Source: Streptococcus constellatus subsp. constellatus
GTDB lineage: Bacteria > Bacillota > Bacilli > Lactobacillales > Streptococcaceae
Length of the DNA stretch: 64,000 nucleotides
Assembly (NCBI RefSeq): GCF_023167545.1
Contig: NZ_AP014647.1
Location: 434,001 to 498,000 of the forward strand
Direction of reading: 5' to 3'
The notes under the pieces are model-generated. The model was not told where the DNA came from. It saw only the letters and a program-made list of their open reading frames with translations, and did not search any database. Each line of letters opens with the position of its first letter. The stretch's first letter is position 1. The position numbers were made by a program, and so were the translations under genes. Shown piece after piece: positions 20,049 through 30,461 of the stretch.

Positions 20049-21695
20049 ATGGTAACACGTCGTAAATATTCTCCGCAGGAAATAAGAAAAGATTCTTCTT
20101 ATTTTTCTCCCTTGAAGGCAATAATTGAAACAGCTTTTTATGAAAATCAGGTTGTTGCAATAAAAACAGTGGAAGAAGCCTATCAATTAGCTTCTACAGC
20201 TGCTGGAACAGTTGTCCTAGATATGCCTGTGATTCATACAAAGGAACTAGGCTTGCCTTCTTATGCACGCGTTTTATTAACAAATTCCGGAGCTGTAGTG
20301 GGTCGAACGGCTAAAGCTCGACGGATTTTTGGTAGAGACAGTGAGGAAGATGAAAGGCTGCTTTCAATTGTACGTAGTGCAATCTACCAGGCTCATCATC
20401 GGAGATTTTATAAGGCAGATGCAGTTGTGGGGCTTGATGAGGCTTTTATGGCTTGTGCTCATCTCATGGTTCCCGAGGATGAAATCAATAATTTGTATTC
20501 ATGGCTTTTAAATTTCCAAATTTTAGATGAAGAATTTAAAAATCGGTTGAGAGCTTCTAAAAAGTATGATGAAAATGATATATTTGTCTTTTTTGATCCC
20601 AAATGGAAGCATCCAGATTATCCTGAAGGATTGGTATATTTTGATACTCAGCACAATTGTGTTACTATTCTGGGCTTAAATTACTTTGGTGAGTTAAAAA
20701 AAGCAACCTTAACCTTAGCTTGGGCAACAGCTGCCAGAAATGGTTATGTGGCGTGTCATGGCGGCTTGAAAATTTTTAAACAAGAAGCGGATAAACAAGA
20801 TTATGTAGCTTCTTTCTTTGGTTTATCTGGTTCAGGGAAATCCACACTGACACATGCCAAACACAATGGAAAATATGATATTAAGGTTTTGCATGACGAC
20901 GCCTTTATTATTTCTATAAAAGATGGCTCGTCCATTGCTTTGGAACCATCCTACTTTGATAAAACGAATGATTATCCAATTGGACATAAGGAACAAGATT
21001 TCTTTGTGACCGTTCAGAATTGTGGTGTAACACTAGATGACAATGGATTAAAAAAATTAGTGACAGAAGATATTCGAAACGGAAATGGTCGGACAGTCAA
21101 GTCTCGTTTTGCAACGCCAAATCGGGTCGATCGAATTGATGAGTCTATCCAAGCTATTTTCTGGATTATGAAAGACGATTCTCTCCCGCCTTTAGTTAAA
21201 ATCAATGATCCGCTGATGGCTTCTACGATGGGGTGTACATTGATGACCAAGCGTTCTAACGCTGAAAATGTGATTGGTAAGCATGATGATTTGGTGATTG
21301 AACCTTATGCTAATCCATTTAGAGTGTATCCATTGGTAGAAGACTATCGGAAATTTCGCAGCCTTTTTGAATCTGGTGTCGACTGTTATATTATCAATAC
21401 TGGATTTTATATGGGAAAAGGAATTTCAAAAGAGATTAGTCTGAGTATTATTGAAAAAATTGTTGATGAAGAGGCAATTTTCAAACCATTTGGCTCGTTG
21501 GAAGGTTTTGAATATATGGAATGTGAAGGCTATCCTATTCCAAGTTTTGATTCTCGCTATAAACAATTAATCAGAGAAAGAATGCAGGTACGGTTAAATT
21601 TCTTGCTTGCTTTCAACCAAAAATATCCAAAAACGGCGCTTCCTGTTGATGCAATCTCACGCCTGGAAACCGTTTTGCAAAATTTAGAATCTTAA
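20049..21695 (+). CDS. Phosphoenolpyruvate carboxykinase (ATP)-like protein, divergent
   Basis: 548 residues, about the length of ATP-dependent PEPCK (530-540). A clear P-loop, GLSGSGKST, lies at about 258-266, where the PEPCK kinase-1a motif GLSGTGKTT is expected, and HDDAF follows about 30 residues later in place of the usual kinase-2 GDDEH. An arginine-rich CARTAKARRIF-like region (VVGRTAKARRIFGRDSEED) near residue 85 resembles the substrate-binding arginine segment. The classic enzyme makes PEP from oxaloacetate; most streptococci do not perform gluconeogenesis, so the physiological reaction is uncertain. GAGGAGGTG precedes the ATG. Monocistronic as far as visible. Confidence 0.75.
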   Translation: MVTRRKYSPQEIRKDSSYFSPLKAIIETAFYENQVVAIKTVEEAYQLASTAAGTVVLDMPVIHTKELGLPSYARVLLTNSGAVVGRTAKARRIFGRDSEEDERLLSIVRSAIYQAHHRRFYKADAVVGLDEAFMACAHLMVPEDEINNLYSWLLNFQILDEEFKNRLRASKKYDENDIFVFFDPKWKHPDYPEGLVYFDTQHNCVTILGLNYFGELKKATLTLAWATAARNGYVACHGGLKIFKQEADKQDYVASFFGLSGSGKSTLTHAKHNGKYDIKVLHDDAFIISIKDGSSIALEPSYFDKTNDYPIGHKEQDFFVTVQNCGVTLDDNGLKKLVTEDIRNGNGRTVKSRFATPNRVDRIDESIQAIFWIMKDDSLPPLVKINDPLMASTMGCTLMTKRSNAENVIGKHDDLVIEPYANPFRVYPLVEDYRKFRSLFESGVDCYIINTGFYMGKGISKEISLSIIEKIVDEEAIFKPFGSLEGFEYMECEGYPIPSFDSRYKQLIRERMQVRLNFLLAFNQKYPKTALPVDAISRLETVLQNLES

Positions 21696-21767
21696 TAAAT
21701 AATTTTCTTTGTAATTTCCTTCCAAATTTTTCTTTTTAATACTCCCTGTGCAAGAAGTCAAAAAGTA

Positions 21768-21776
21768 TGCTATAAT
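21768..21776 (+). promoter_or_regulatory. Extended -10 promoter
   Basis: TGcTATAAT, 33 bases upstream of the ATG of the hemolysin-C-like gene. Confidence 0.55.
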
Positions 21777-21808
21777 TAAGATTACTTATATATGAGGAGA
21801 GAACATTC

Positions 21809-23149
21809 ATGGAAGACCCTAGCAGTCAGACCTTGTTACTGCAAGCTTTACTATTATTGGTTTTAACACTATTAAACGCCTTTTTTTCAGCAGCTGAGAT
21901 GGCGATGGTATCCTTAAACCGTGCTCGTGTGGAACAAAAGGCTGACGAAGGCGATGCAAAATATATTCGCTTATTGAAAGTCTTGGAAAAACCTAATCAC
22001 TTTTTATCCACCATTCAAGTTGGAATTACTTTGATTACAATTTTATCAGGAGCTAGTTTGGCTAATACACTCGGTCGGGAAATTGCTTCTTGGATGGGAA
22101 ATTCTGAGACAGCAAGAGCGATTGCAAGCTTCTTATCTGTTGCTATTTTGACTTATGTTTCTATTGTTTTTGGGGAATTATATCCAAAGAGAATTGCTTT
22201 GAATCTCAAAGATGCTCTAGCAGTTCATACAGCACCAGTTATCATTTTCTTAGGGAAAATTGTTGGTCCCTTTGTTTGGCTTTTATCAGCCTCCACTAAT
22301 CTGCTTAGTCGGATAACGCCGATGACCTTTGACGATGCTGATGAGAAAATGACTCGTGATGAGATTGAATATATGCTAACGAATAGTGAAGAAACCCTGG
22401 ATGCTGACGAGATTGAAATGTTGCAAGGAATTTTTTCACTAGATGAGATGATGGCGCGTGAAGTGATGGTTCCTCGTACCGATGCTTTTATGGTGGATAT
22501 CAATGATGATACCAAGGAAATTATTGAAAGCATTTTGAAGCAGAACTTTTCACGGATTCCGGTTTATGATGATGATAAAGACAATGTTATTGGACTGATT
22601 CACACCAAGCGTCTATTAAATGAGGCTTTTACCAATGGTTTTGATAACATTGTGCTGCGAAAAATTTTACAAGAACCACTCTTTGTACCAGAAACCATCT
22701 TTGTAGATGACTTGTTGACAGAGTTGCGAAACACCCAAAATCAAATGGCGATATTGCTAGATGAATATGGTGGTATGTCTGGCTTAGTAACACTTGAAGA
22801 TTTATTGGAAGAGATTGTTGGCGAGATAGATGATGAAACAGATAAGGCTGAAGTAGAAGTGTATCAGGTTTTTGAGCATACTTACTTTGTCCTTGGAACC
22901 ATGAGTTTGAATGATTTTAATGAGTATTTTGAAGTGGAACTGGAAAGTGATGATGTTGATACGATTGCTGGTTATTATCTGACGGGTGTTGGATCCATAC
23001 CGGATGCTAAGGAACGTTTGAGTTATGAAGTAGAAAGTCAGAATAAAAAGCTCATTTTAACCAATGATAAAGTGAAAAATGGACGTGTGACAAAACTCAA
23101 AGTAGAAGTCTCTGAAATAGTAGAAGAAGAAAAAAGAGAGGTAAGATAG
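21809..23149 (+). CDS. DUF21/CBS/CorC-domain membrane protein (HlyC/CNNM type)
   Basis: 446 residues in the order DUF21/CNNM transmembrane domain (about 1-190, opening LLNAFFSAAEMAMVSLNRARVE), a pair of CBS domains (about 210-330, with REVMVPRTD and LDEYGGMSGLVTLEDLLEEIVG) and a C-terminal CorC_HlyC domain (about 350-435). The family is annotated as hemolysin C or magnesium/cobalt efflux; characterised relatives export Mg2+ or sense it, and CBS domains bind adenine nucleotides. The mgtA magnesium P-type ATPase elsewhere in this window is a possible functional counterpart. The stop overlaps the next gene by one base. Confidence 0.9.
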   Translation: MEDPSSQTLLLQALLLLVLTLLNAFFSAAEMAMVSLNRARVEQKADEGDAKYIRLLKVLEKPNHFLSTIQVGITLITILSGASLANTLGREIASWMGNSETARAIASFLSVAILTYVSIVFGELYPKRIALNLKDALAVHTAPVIIFLGKIVGPFVWLLSASTNLLSRITPMTFDDADEKMTRDEIEYMLTNSEETLDADEIEMLQGIFSLDEMMAREVMVPRTDAFMVDINDDTKEIIESILKQNFSRIPVYDDDKDNVIGLIHTKRLLNEAFTNGFDNIVLRKILQEPLFVPETIFVDDLLTELRNTQNQMAILLDEYGGMSGLVTLEDLLEEIVGEIDDETDKAEVEVYQVFEHTYFVLGTMSLNDFNEYFEVELESDDVDTIAGYYLTGVGSIPDAKERLSYEVESQNKKLILTNDKVKNGRVTKLKVEVSEIVEEEKREVR

Positions 23150-23928
23150 TGGAAATCATTTTATATGCCCTAGTTGTATTTATTGCCACTGCTCTAGGGG
23201 CTACTTCAGGTGCAGGTGGTGGTGCGATAATTAAACCCGTATTTGATTTTATTGGTATTGACAATGTTACCGTAATTGGAATGTACTCGACTATTGCTGT
23301 ATTTGCAATGTGCCTTTCTTCAATTTACAAGCATAGTAAATCTGGTGTTGCATTTGAAAAAAAAGTTCTTTATGGTCTTTCAGTTGGTTCTCTACTGGGG
23401 GGGCTAGTTGGAGATTTTATTTTTAAGCTGGTTACACTTGAAATTTCAAATTCAAAAGTTACCTTATTACAGTCTTTCTTGTTATTCTTCGTACTACTTT
23501 CAGTGTTCCTTTTTACTAGGTTAAGTGATAGATTGCCCAAATATAGAATTAGAAATTCAGTTACTATTTTTTTTATTGGCACATTAGTCGGAGCCCTATC
23601 AGTGTTTTTAGGTATCGGAGGTGGACCACTCAATGTTATCGTATTAGTAGGTTTTATGTCTTACAATACAAAAGATTCTGCACCCTACTCTATTGCAATG
23701 ATCTTTTTTGCGCAAATACCCAAAATAATTAAGATGATAATGATAGCTCAACCAGATAGTTTTAGATGGAAGTTGGTACCGCTTATTGTTATCGCTGCAA
23801 TCTTTGGTGGAAGTATTGGAACAAGTATTAATCGAAAATTTTCCAACAAGCAAGTCAATTTTATTTATTCCTGTATGATGCTAGCATTACTAATTTTGTG
23901 TTGTTATAATATTGTTTTTAATTTATAA
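23149..23928 (+). CDS. TSUP (TauE/SafE) family sulfite/anion exporter-like permease
   Basis: 259 residues, about eight membrane segments arranged as two repeats, each with the TSUP glycine-rich motif: GATSGAGGGAIIKP near the N-terminus and LGIGGGPLNV in the second half. The family moves sulfite, sulfoacetate or other small organosulfur anions; the substrate here is unknown. Start is GTG sharing its G with the stop of the upstream gene, preceded by GAGAGGTAAG. Co-transcription with the DUF21/CBS gene is likely. Confidence 0.88.
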   Translation: MEIILYALVVFIATALGATSGAGGGAIIKPVFDFIGIDNVTVIGMYSTIAVFAMCLSSIYKHSKSGVAFEKKVLYGLSVGSLLGGLVGDFIFKLVTLEISNSKVTLLQSFLLFFVLLSVFLFTRLSDRLPKYRIRNSVTIFFIGTLVGALSVFLGIGGGPLNVIVLVGFMSYNTKDSAPYSIAMIFFAQIPKIIKMIMIAQPDSFRWKLVPLIVIAAIFGGSIGTSINRKFSNKQVNFIYSCMMLALLILCCYNIVFNL

Positions 23929-24023
23929 TAGCTAGTCCTACAGAAATTTGAAATAAATATATTACTTGTCTACAATAATGCTATGTAGTTGGACGAAAAT
24001 GAATAAATGAAAATCCACATGCT

Positions 24024-24105
24024 TGTACTGACCCCAAAAAGTTAGACAAATAATTTAAGTAAAGGATTTAGTTTTGTACTGCACAGGACTAAGTCCTTTT
24101 AGTTA
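24024..24105 (-). mobile_element. Truncated 3' end of an IS3-family (IS150-type) element
   Basis: On the minus strand 24102-24055 encodes LKGLSPVQYKTKSFT then a stop, the typical C-terminus of IS150-group transposases, followed by the terminal sequence TGTACTGACCCC AAAAAGTTAGACA (24024-24048 in plus orientation), a usual IS3-family end. The rest of the IS is absent: at 24106 the sequence changes abruptly to the left end of an ISL3 element. Confidence 0.75.
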
Positions 24106-25529
24106 GGCTCTTTGTCAACTGTAGTGGGTTACCCAAAAGTCATACCCTGGAGAGGACCGAATTGGTTCTCTCCTTTTTGATATTCAAAGCGATGAGAATT
24201 CTAGTTTTAAAGTTATCAAAGTTCCGGAAGCCGAAAGCGTTGCGCTTGATGACCTTGATGAGGTTGTTAGTAGCTTCTAGTTTTGGGCAGTTCCAGTGCG
24301 TTCAGGATCTTGTCCTCGTCTTTCATAAAGGTCTTAAAAACAGTTTGAAAGATAGGATTTATACAAGAAATTGTTTCTTCAATGAGTCCAAAGAAATGTT
24401 CAGCTTGTTTCTCTTGAAAATGAAAAAAGTAAAAGTTGGTAGAGCTCATAATGTTCTCGTAGTTCTTGAGAGTAAGAGAGCAGTTTTTCCAGAATCTCTT
24501 GATTTGTCAAATGCATACGAAAAGTTGGGCGATAAAAACGTTTATCGCTGAGTTTCCGGCTGTCTTGTTGGAGCAATTTCCAGTAGCGTTTGATCGCCCT
24601 GTACTCGTGCGATTTTCGGTTCAATTGATTCATGATTTGGATGCGAAGGCGGTTCATAGCTCGACTTAGATGTTGTACAATGTGAAAACGATCCAGCACG
24701 ATTTTAGCGTTTGGAAATAGTTTTCTGGCACTATCGTAGTAGGGGCTAAACATGTCCATGGTAATGACTTTCACCCCATTTCGGACCTGTCTGGAATAGC
24801 GCAGGAAGTGATTGCGAATCGTCACTTGGGTTCGTCCGTCTAGGATAGCTATAATCTTTCTGGAATCGAAATCCTGTGCAATGAAGCTCATCTCTATCTG
24901 CCGATTGAAACAGTCACTTCCCTGACTGTTTCCACATCCCAGCTCATGTGTTCTGGAAGGTAGTTGAGTTCCGTCTTGAACTCAAACTCTTTCAGTTTGC
25001 GAATAACTGTGGACGTGGAGACAGCTAAGCTTTCAGCGATGGCAGTCATAGAGACTTTCTCAATTAGTTTTTGAGCGATTTTCTGCTTGACGATGGTTGC
25101 GATTTGGTGATTTTTCTTGACTAAGGAAGTCTCAGCTACAGCCATTTTTCCGCAAGCCTGATAGCAGAAACGGCGTTTTTTCAAACGAATCAGCGTTTTG
25201 TATCCCGCACACTCTAGATAGGGAATTTTTGATTCTTTCTGGAAGTCATATTTAGCCATTTGTCCTTGGCAGTGAGGGCATTTAGGCGCAGGATAATCAA
25301 GCTTAGCAATGATTTCTTTATGCGTTCCAGCATCTAGAACATCCAAAATAGTGATGTTAAGGTCTTTTATTCCGAGTAAGTTTGTGATAAAATTTAATTG
25401 TTTCATAAGATTCTTTCTAATGATGGTTTGGTCACTTTTCATTATAGGTCTTATGGGACTTTTTTTCTACAACAAAATAGGCTCCATCATTTCTACAGTG
25501 GTGGTACCCACTACAGAAATTATAGAGCC
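24106..25529 (-). mobile_element. ISL3-family insertion sequence, decayed
   Basis: About 1424 bp, the normal size for ISL3-family elements such as IS1167/IS1193. Left end GGCTCTTTGTCAACTGTAGT and right end (reverse strand) GGCTCTATAATTTCTGTAGT share GGCTCT and CTGTAGTGGGT, as expected of imperfect terminal repeats. The single transposase gene on the minus strand is broken in at least three places. No convincing 8-base target duplication was found at the two borders. The right end contains an additional palindrome (25480-25529). Confidence 0.85.
24140..25406 (-). pseudogene. ISL3-family transposase, multiply frameshifted
   Basis: Reads in pieces: 25406-24897 (start MKQLNFITNLLGIKD; zinc-finger-like CPHC near residue 37; helix-turn-helix about 110-140), 24891-24400 (DDE core with MDMFSPYYD and VLDRFHIVQ), about 24440-24290 in a third frame (QEKQAEHFFGLIEE) and about 24290-24140 in a fourth stretch (KLEATNNLIKVIKRNAFGFR, holding the catalytic E, ending SVLSRV and a TGA). 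At 24906-24931 the sequence expected to be coding is replaced by a 10-base hairpin. The enzyme cannot be functional. Confidence 0.88.
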
Positions 25530-25593
25530 GAAATAATCTCAGATTCTTTTAGTTTTTTTAAGTTGTGAAAGTGGTATTTCTGAAAGGTAGTTA

Positions 25594-26304
25594 TCATTTT
25601 TGTCGCTTAGCAAAGTCAATAAAACGGAATTTTTCCAGTTTATGGCGACTATCTGTGAATTGAAATTGCTGTCCATCTGTAAGATAGACTTTGGACTTAA
25701 CAGAAACGACATGTTGATCATTTTCAATGTCCATCAAAATTTTATCGCGGTTTGTAGCTGGATCAATTGTGATTTCTTTTTGGGCATAAGCAATGTGCAG
25801 CCCTAGTTTTCCTTCTAGATAAGCATAAATCGATTGTTCTGCTATTTCTCGAGTCATGGAAGGGACAAGGCTCTTATCAAGGTAATCAATATCTAAGACG
25901 GAAACGACGTCATCTACAACTCTCTGGCGGACAATTCGCCATACCAGACGATATTCAGGAAAGCCTGTGAGATTGGATAACTTTTTATCAACCGTGATTT
26001 TTTCTAACTGAATGACATTTGTTTTAGAATTTATCCCATGCTGTTGCACGAGTTCTTGGTAACTAGTCAGATTGGAGACAGGAAAGTCAATCTGTTCTTG
26101 TTTAGTAACTTTAGAGCCCTGCCCTTTCAGTTTTTGGATAAGACCAGCTTTTTGAAGTAAATCAAGTGACTTGCGAATGGTATCACGGCTGACTTTGTAG
26201 GTTTGGACGAGTTCATGCTCGCTAGGGAGATAATCATTAACTTGATATTTTTCATTTAGAATATCTTGTTCTATGAGTTTAAAAATTTGTTCATATTTCT
26301 TCAT
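25594..26304 (-). CDS. treR: Trehalose operon repressor TreR (GntR family)
   Basis: About 236 residues from the ATG at 26304: N-terminal GntR winged helix (MKKYEQIFKLIEQDILNEKY, then LPSEHELVQTYKVSRDTIRKS) and a C-terminal UTRA ligand-binding domain (about 90-236). TreR of Bacillus is released from DNA by trehalose 6-phosphate. A longer frame starting at TTG 26337 exists but only the 26304 ATG has a good Shine-Dalgarno (GAGGGG 8 bases upstream) and it matches family N-termini. Divergent from treP-treC. Confidence 0.93.
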   Translation of the reverse strand: MKKYEQIFKLIEQDILNEKYQVNDYLPSEHELVQTYKVSRDTIRKSLDLLQKAGLIQKLKGQGSKVTKQEQIDFPVSNLTSYQELVQQHGINSKTNVIQLEKITVDKKLSNLTGFPEYRLVWRIVRQRVVDDVVSVLDIDYLDKSLVPSMTREIAEQSIYAYLEGKLGLHIAYAQKEITIDPATNRDKILMDIENDQHVVSVKSKVYLTDGQQFQFTDSRHKLEKFRFIDFAKRQK

Positions 26305-26382
26305 AATCCCCTCACTTGTTTGTTTTTTATCATACAACTATACTAATTTTATCAAAAATATGAGGAATATGCTACACACAAC

Positions 26383-26431
26383 TTGCATACATCTTTACTA
26401 TCGTTTACAATAAAAACATCAATTGTACAAT
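26383..26431 (+). promoter_or_regulatory. treP promoter and candidate TreR operator
   Basis: TTGCAT (26383-26388), 17-base spacer and TACAAT (26406-26411) form the promoter. The palindrome ATTGTACAAT (26422-26431), extended imperfectly to CATCA...TGATG, sits at the predicted transcript start, an ideal repressor position. Assignment to TreR is inference from location next to divergent treR. Confidence 0.6.
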
Positions 26432-26436
26432 GATGA

Positions 26437-28491
<2,055 letters not shown>

Positions 28492-28616
28492 CATTCGTCG
28501 CAGGTAGACTGAGCTAGGTGAATGAATAACTGAACAAAGTATAGTCTGCAATAAAATATTCTTCTCTGATAAGTATGAAGTTTGAAGAAATTCGTGATAC
28601 AATATAAAACTATACA

Positions 28617-28645
28617 GGGGTGGGAGCGTAAGCCCCATCTCTTTC
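28617..28645 (+). terminator. Possible terminator or attenuator between treP and treC
   Basis: GGGGTGGG pairs with CCCCATCTC-type bases around an AGCGTAA loop (one or two wobble pairs), followed by a T-rich run TCTTTCTTTT. It would lower treC expression relative to treP or end treP transcripts; no other strong signal occupies the 180-base gap. Confidence 0.45.
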
Positions 28646-28671
28646 TTTTGTAAAATAGAAAAGGAAAACAA

Positions 28672-30303
28672 ATGACATTCGATAAAAGAAAAGTAGTCTA
28701 TCAGATCTATCCAAAATCTTATAAAGACACTACAGGAAATGGTATTGGAGATTTACAAGGGATCATTGAAAAAATTCCTTACCTTGCTAAGTTGGGGGTG
28801 GATATGGTTTGGCTCAATCCTTTCTATCCTAGTCCACAGCATGACAATGGATACGATATTTCTGATTATACTGCGGTAAATCCACTCTTTGGGAGTATGG
28901 ACGACTTTGAAGAAATGATTCAAGTTGGAAAAGAATATGGCATCGAGTTTATGTTGGACATGGTGCTCAACCATTGTTCGACAGAGCATGAGTGGTTTCA
29001 AAAAGCCTTGGCTGGAGATAACTATTATCAGGATTTCTTTTTCCTACGTGATGAGCCGACAGACTGGTTGTCTAAGTTTGGCGGCAGCGCTTGGGCTCCT
29101 TTTGGAGACACGGGTAAGTATTACCTGCATCTTTACGATGTGACGCAGGCTGATCTCAATTGGCACAATCCTCGTGTCCGTGAAGAACTTTTTAAAGTTG
29201 TTCATTTCTGGTTAGATAAGGGTGTGAAGGGGTTCCGTTTTGATGTTATTAATGTCATCGGGAAGGATGAAATATTAGAGAATTGTCCGGAGAATGACGG
29301 GAAGCCAGCCTATACTGATAGACCTATCGTACACGAGTATCTTCACATGTTGAATGAGGAGACTTTTGGAACGGATGAGGCTATTATGACTGTTGGTGAA
29401 ATGAGCGCTACGAACATTGAAAATTGTATTCTTTATACAGCTCCAGAACGCCACGAATTATCTATGGCTTTCAATTTTCACCATTTAAAAGTAGATTATG
29501 AAAATGGACAAAAATGGACGTTGAAGAATTTTGATTTTGAAGAATTAAAGCGCCTTTTCCATACATGGGGCAAAGAAATGAGCGACCATAACGGTTGGAG
29601 TGCTCTGTTTTGGAATAATCATGACCAACCCCGTGCACTGAATCGTTTTGTAGATGTTAAGAATTTTCGCAATGAAGGAGCGACCATGCTTGCGGCAAGC
29701 ATTCATCTGTCTCGCGGAACGCCCTATATCTATATGGGAGAAGAAATCGGTATGATTGACCCCGACTATGACAGCATGGAAGATTATGCAGATGTCGAAT
29801 CTTTCAACGCTTATCAAATGCTATTAAATGCTGGCAAAACACCAGAAGAAGCGTTTAAGATTATTCAGGTTAAGTCTCGTGACAATTCCCGAACTCCTAT
29901 GCAGTGGGATGATTCAGAAAATGCTGGCTTTACAAGTGGAACACCTTGGTTAAAAGCAGCTAAATCCTACTCTGAAATCAATGTTAATAATGAAATTCAA
30001 GGTCCAATTTTTACTTTTTACCAAAAATTGATTGCTCTTCGTAAAAAATTGCCTCTTATAGCGGAGGGCAGCTACAAACCAGCTTATGAAGATAGCCAGC
30101 AAGTATATGCCTTCGAGCGTCAATTGGGTGATGAAAAACTGTTAGTGCTCAATAACTTCTACTCAGATCCGATTACAGTAGACGTGTTACCGGAGTACCA
30201 GAATGGTGAAGTTCTCCTTTCTAATTGTGAGGTAGCTCAAATAGCAGCAGTTGTGACCTTGAGACCTTATGAAAGTTTGGCAATTATTGTGAATAAGCGC
30301 TAG
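28672..30303 (+). CDS. treC: Trehalose-6-phosphate hydrolase
   Basis: 543 residues, GH13 family (subfamily with oligo-1,6-glucosidases). Opening KVVYQIYPKSYKDTTGNGIGDLQGI is the family hallmark; catalytic residues are visible as nucleophile D191 in FRFDV, acid/base E243 in VGEMSA and transition-state D318 in NNHDQPR. It splits trehalose 6-phosphate to glucose and glucose 6-phosphate in the cytoplasm. The pairing with treP and treR distinguishes it from dextran glucosidase DexB, which has the same fold. Confidence 0.95.
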   Translation: MTFDKRKVVYQIYPKSYKDTTGNGIGDLQGIIEKIPYLAKLGVDMVWLNPFYPSPQHDNGYDISDYTAVNPLFGSMDDFEEMIQVGKEYGIEFMLDMVLNHCSTEHEWFQKALAGDNYYQDFFFLRDEPTDWLSKFGGSAWAPFGDTGKYYLHLYDVTQADLNWHNPRVREELFKVVHFWLDKGVKGFRFDVINVIGKDEILENCPENDGKPAYTDRPIVHEYLHMLNEETFGTDEAIMTVGEMSATNIENCILYTAPERHELSMAFNFHHLKVDYENGQKWTLKNFDFEELKRLFHTWGKEMSDHNGWSALFWNNHDQPRALNRFVDVKNFRNEGATMLAASIHLSRGTPYIYMGEEIGMIDPDYDSMEDYADVESFNAYQMLLNAGKTPEEAFKIIQVKSRDNSRTPMQWDDSENAGFTSGTPWLKAAKSYSEINVNNEIQGPIFTFYQKLIALRKKLPLIAEGSYKPAYEDSQQVYAFERQLGDEKLLVLNNFYSDPITVDVLPEYQNGEVLLSNCEVAQIAAVVTLRPYESLAIIVNKR

Positions 30304-30320
30304 ATACAGTAAGAAATTCC

Positions 30321-30350
30321 AAAATCGACTGAATCATTCAGCCGATTTTT
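30321..30350 (+). terminator. Terminator after treC
   Basis: AAAATCGACTGAAT and ATTCAGCCGATTTT form a near-perfect stem (13 of 14) ending in TTTTT. Confidence 0.85.
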
Positions 30351-30360
30351 AAAGCCCGAG

Positions 30361-30398
30361 AGAAAGCGCTTGCAATATTCTTCCGTTTTATTTATAAT
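30361..30398 (+). promoter_or_regulatory. Nuclease promoter overlapped by a CcpA cre site
   Basis: -35 TTGCAA (30370-30375), 17-base spacer, -10 TATAAT (30393-30398). AGAAAGCGCTTGCA (30361-30374) agrees with the cre consensus TGWNANCGNTNWCA at 12 of 14 positions and covers the -35 box, a position suited to catabolite repression by CcpA/HPr-Ser-P. Confidence 0.7.
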
Positions 30399-30461
30399 AG
30401 TTACGGTAGAAATACATCTCAAGGAAAGCTGATTTCCAATTTATGATGTAAAGGAGAATAT

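Noticed and set aside
24160..24670. Plus-strand open frames within the ISL3 element
   Set aside because: They are antisense to the transposase remnants and have no start signals or recognisable motifs.
25530..25593. Target duplication of the ISL3 element
   Set aside because: Sequences at 24098-24105 and 25530-25537 do not match as an 8-base direct repeat.
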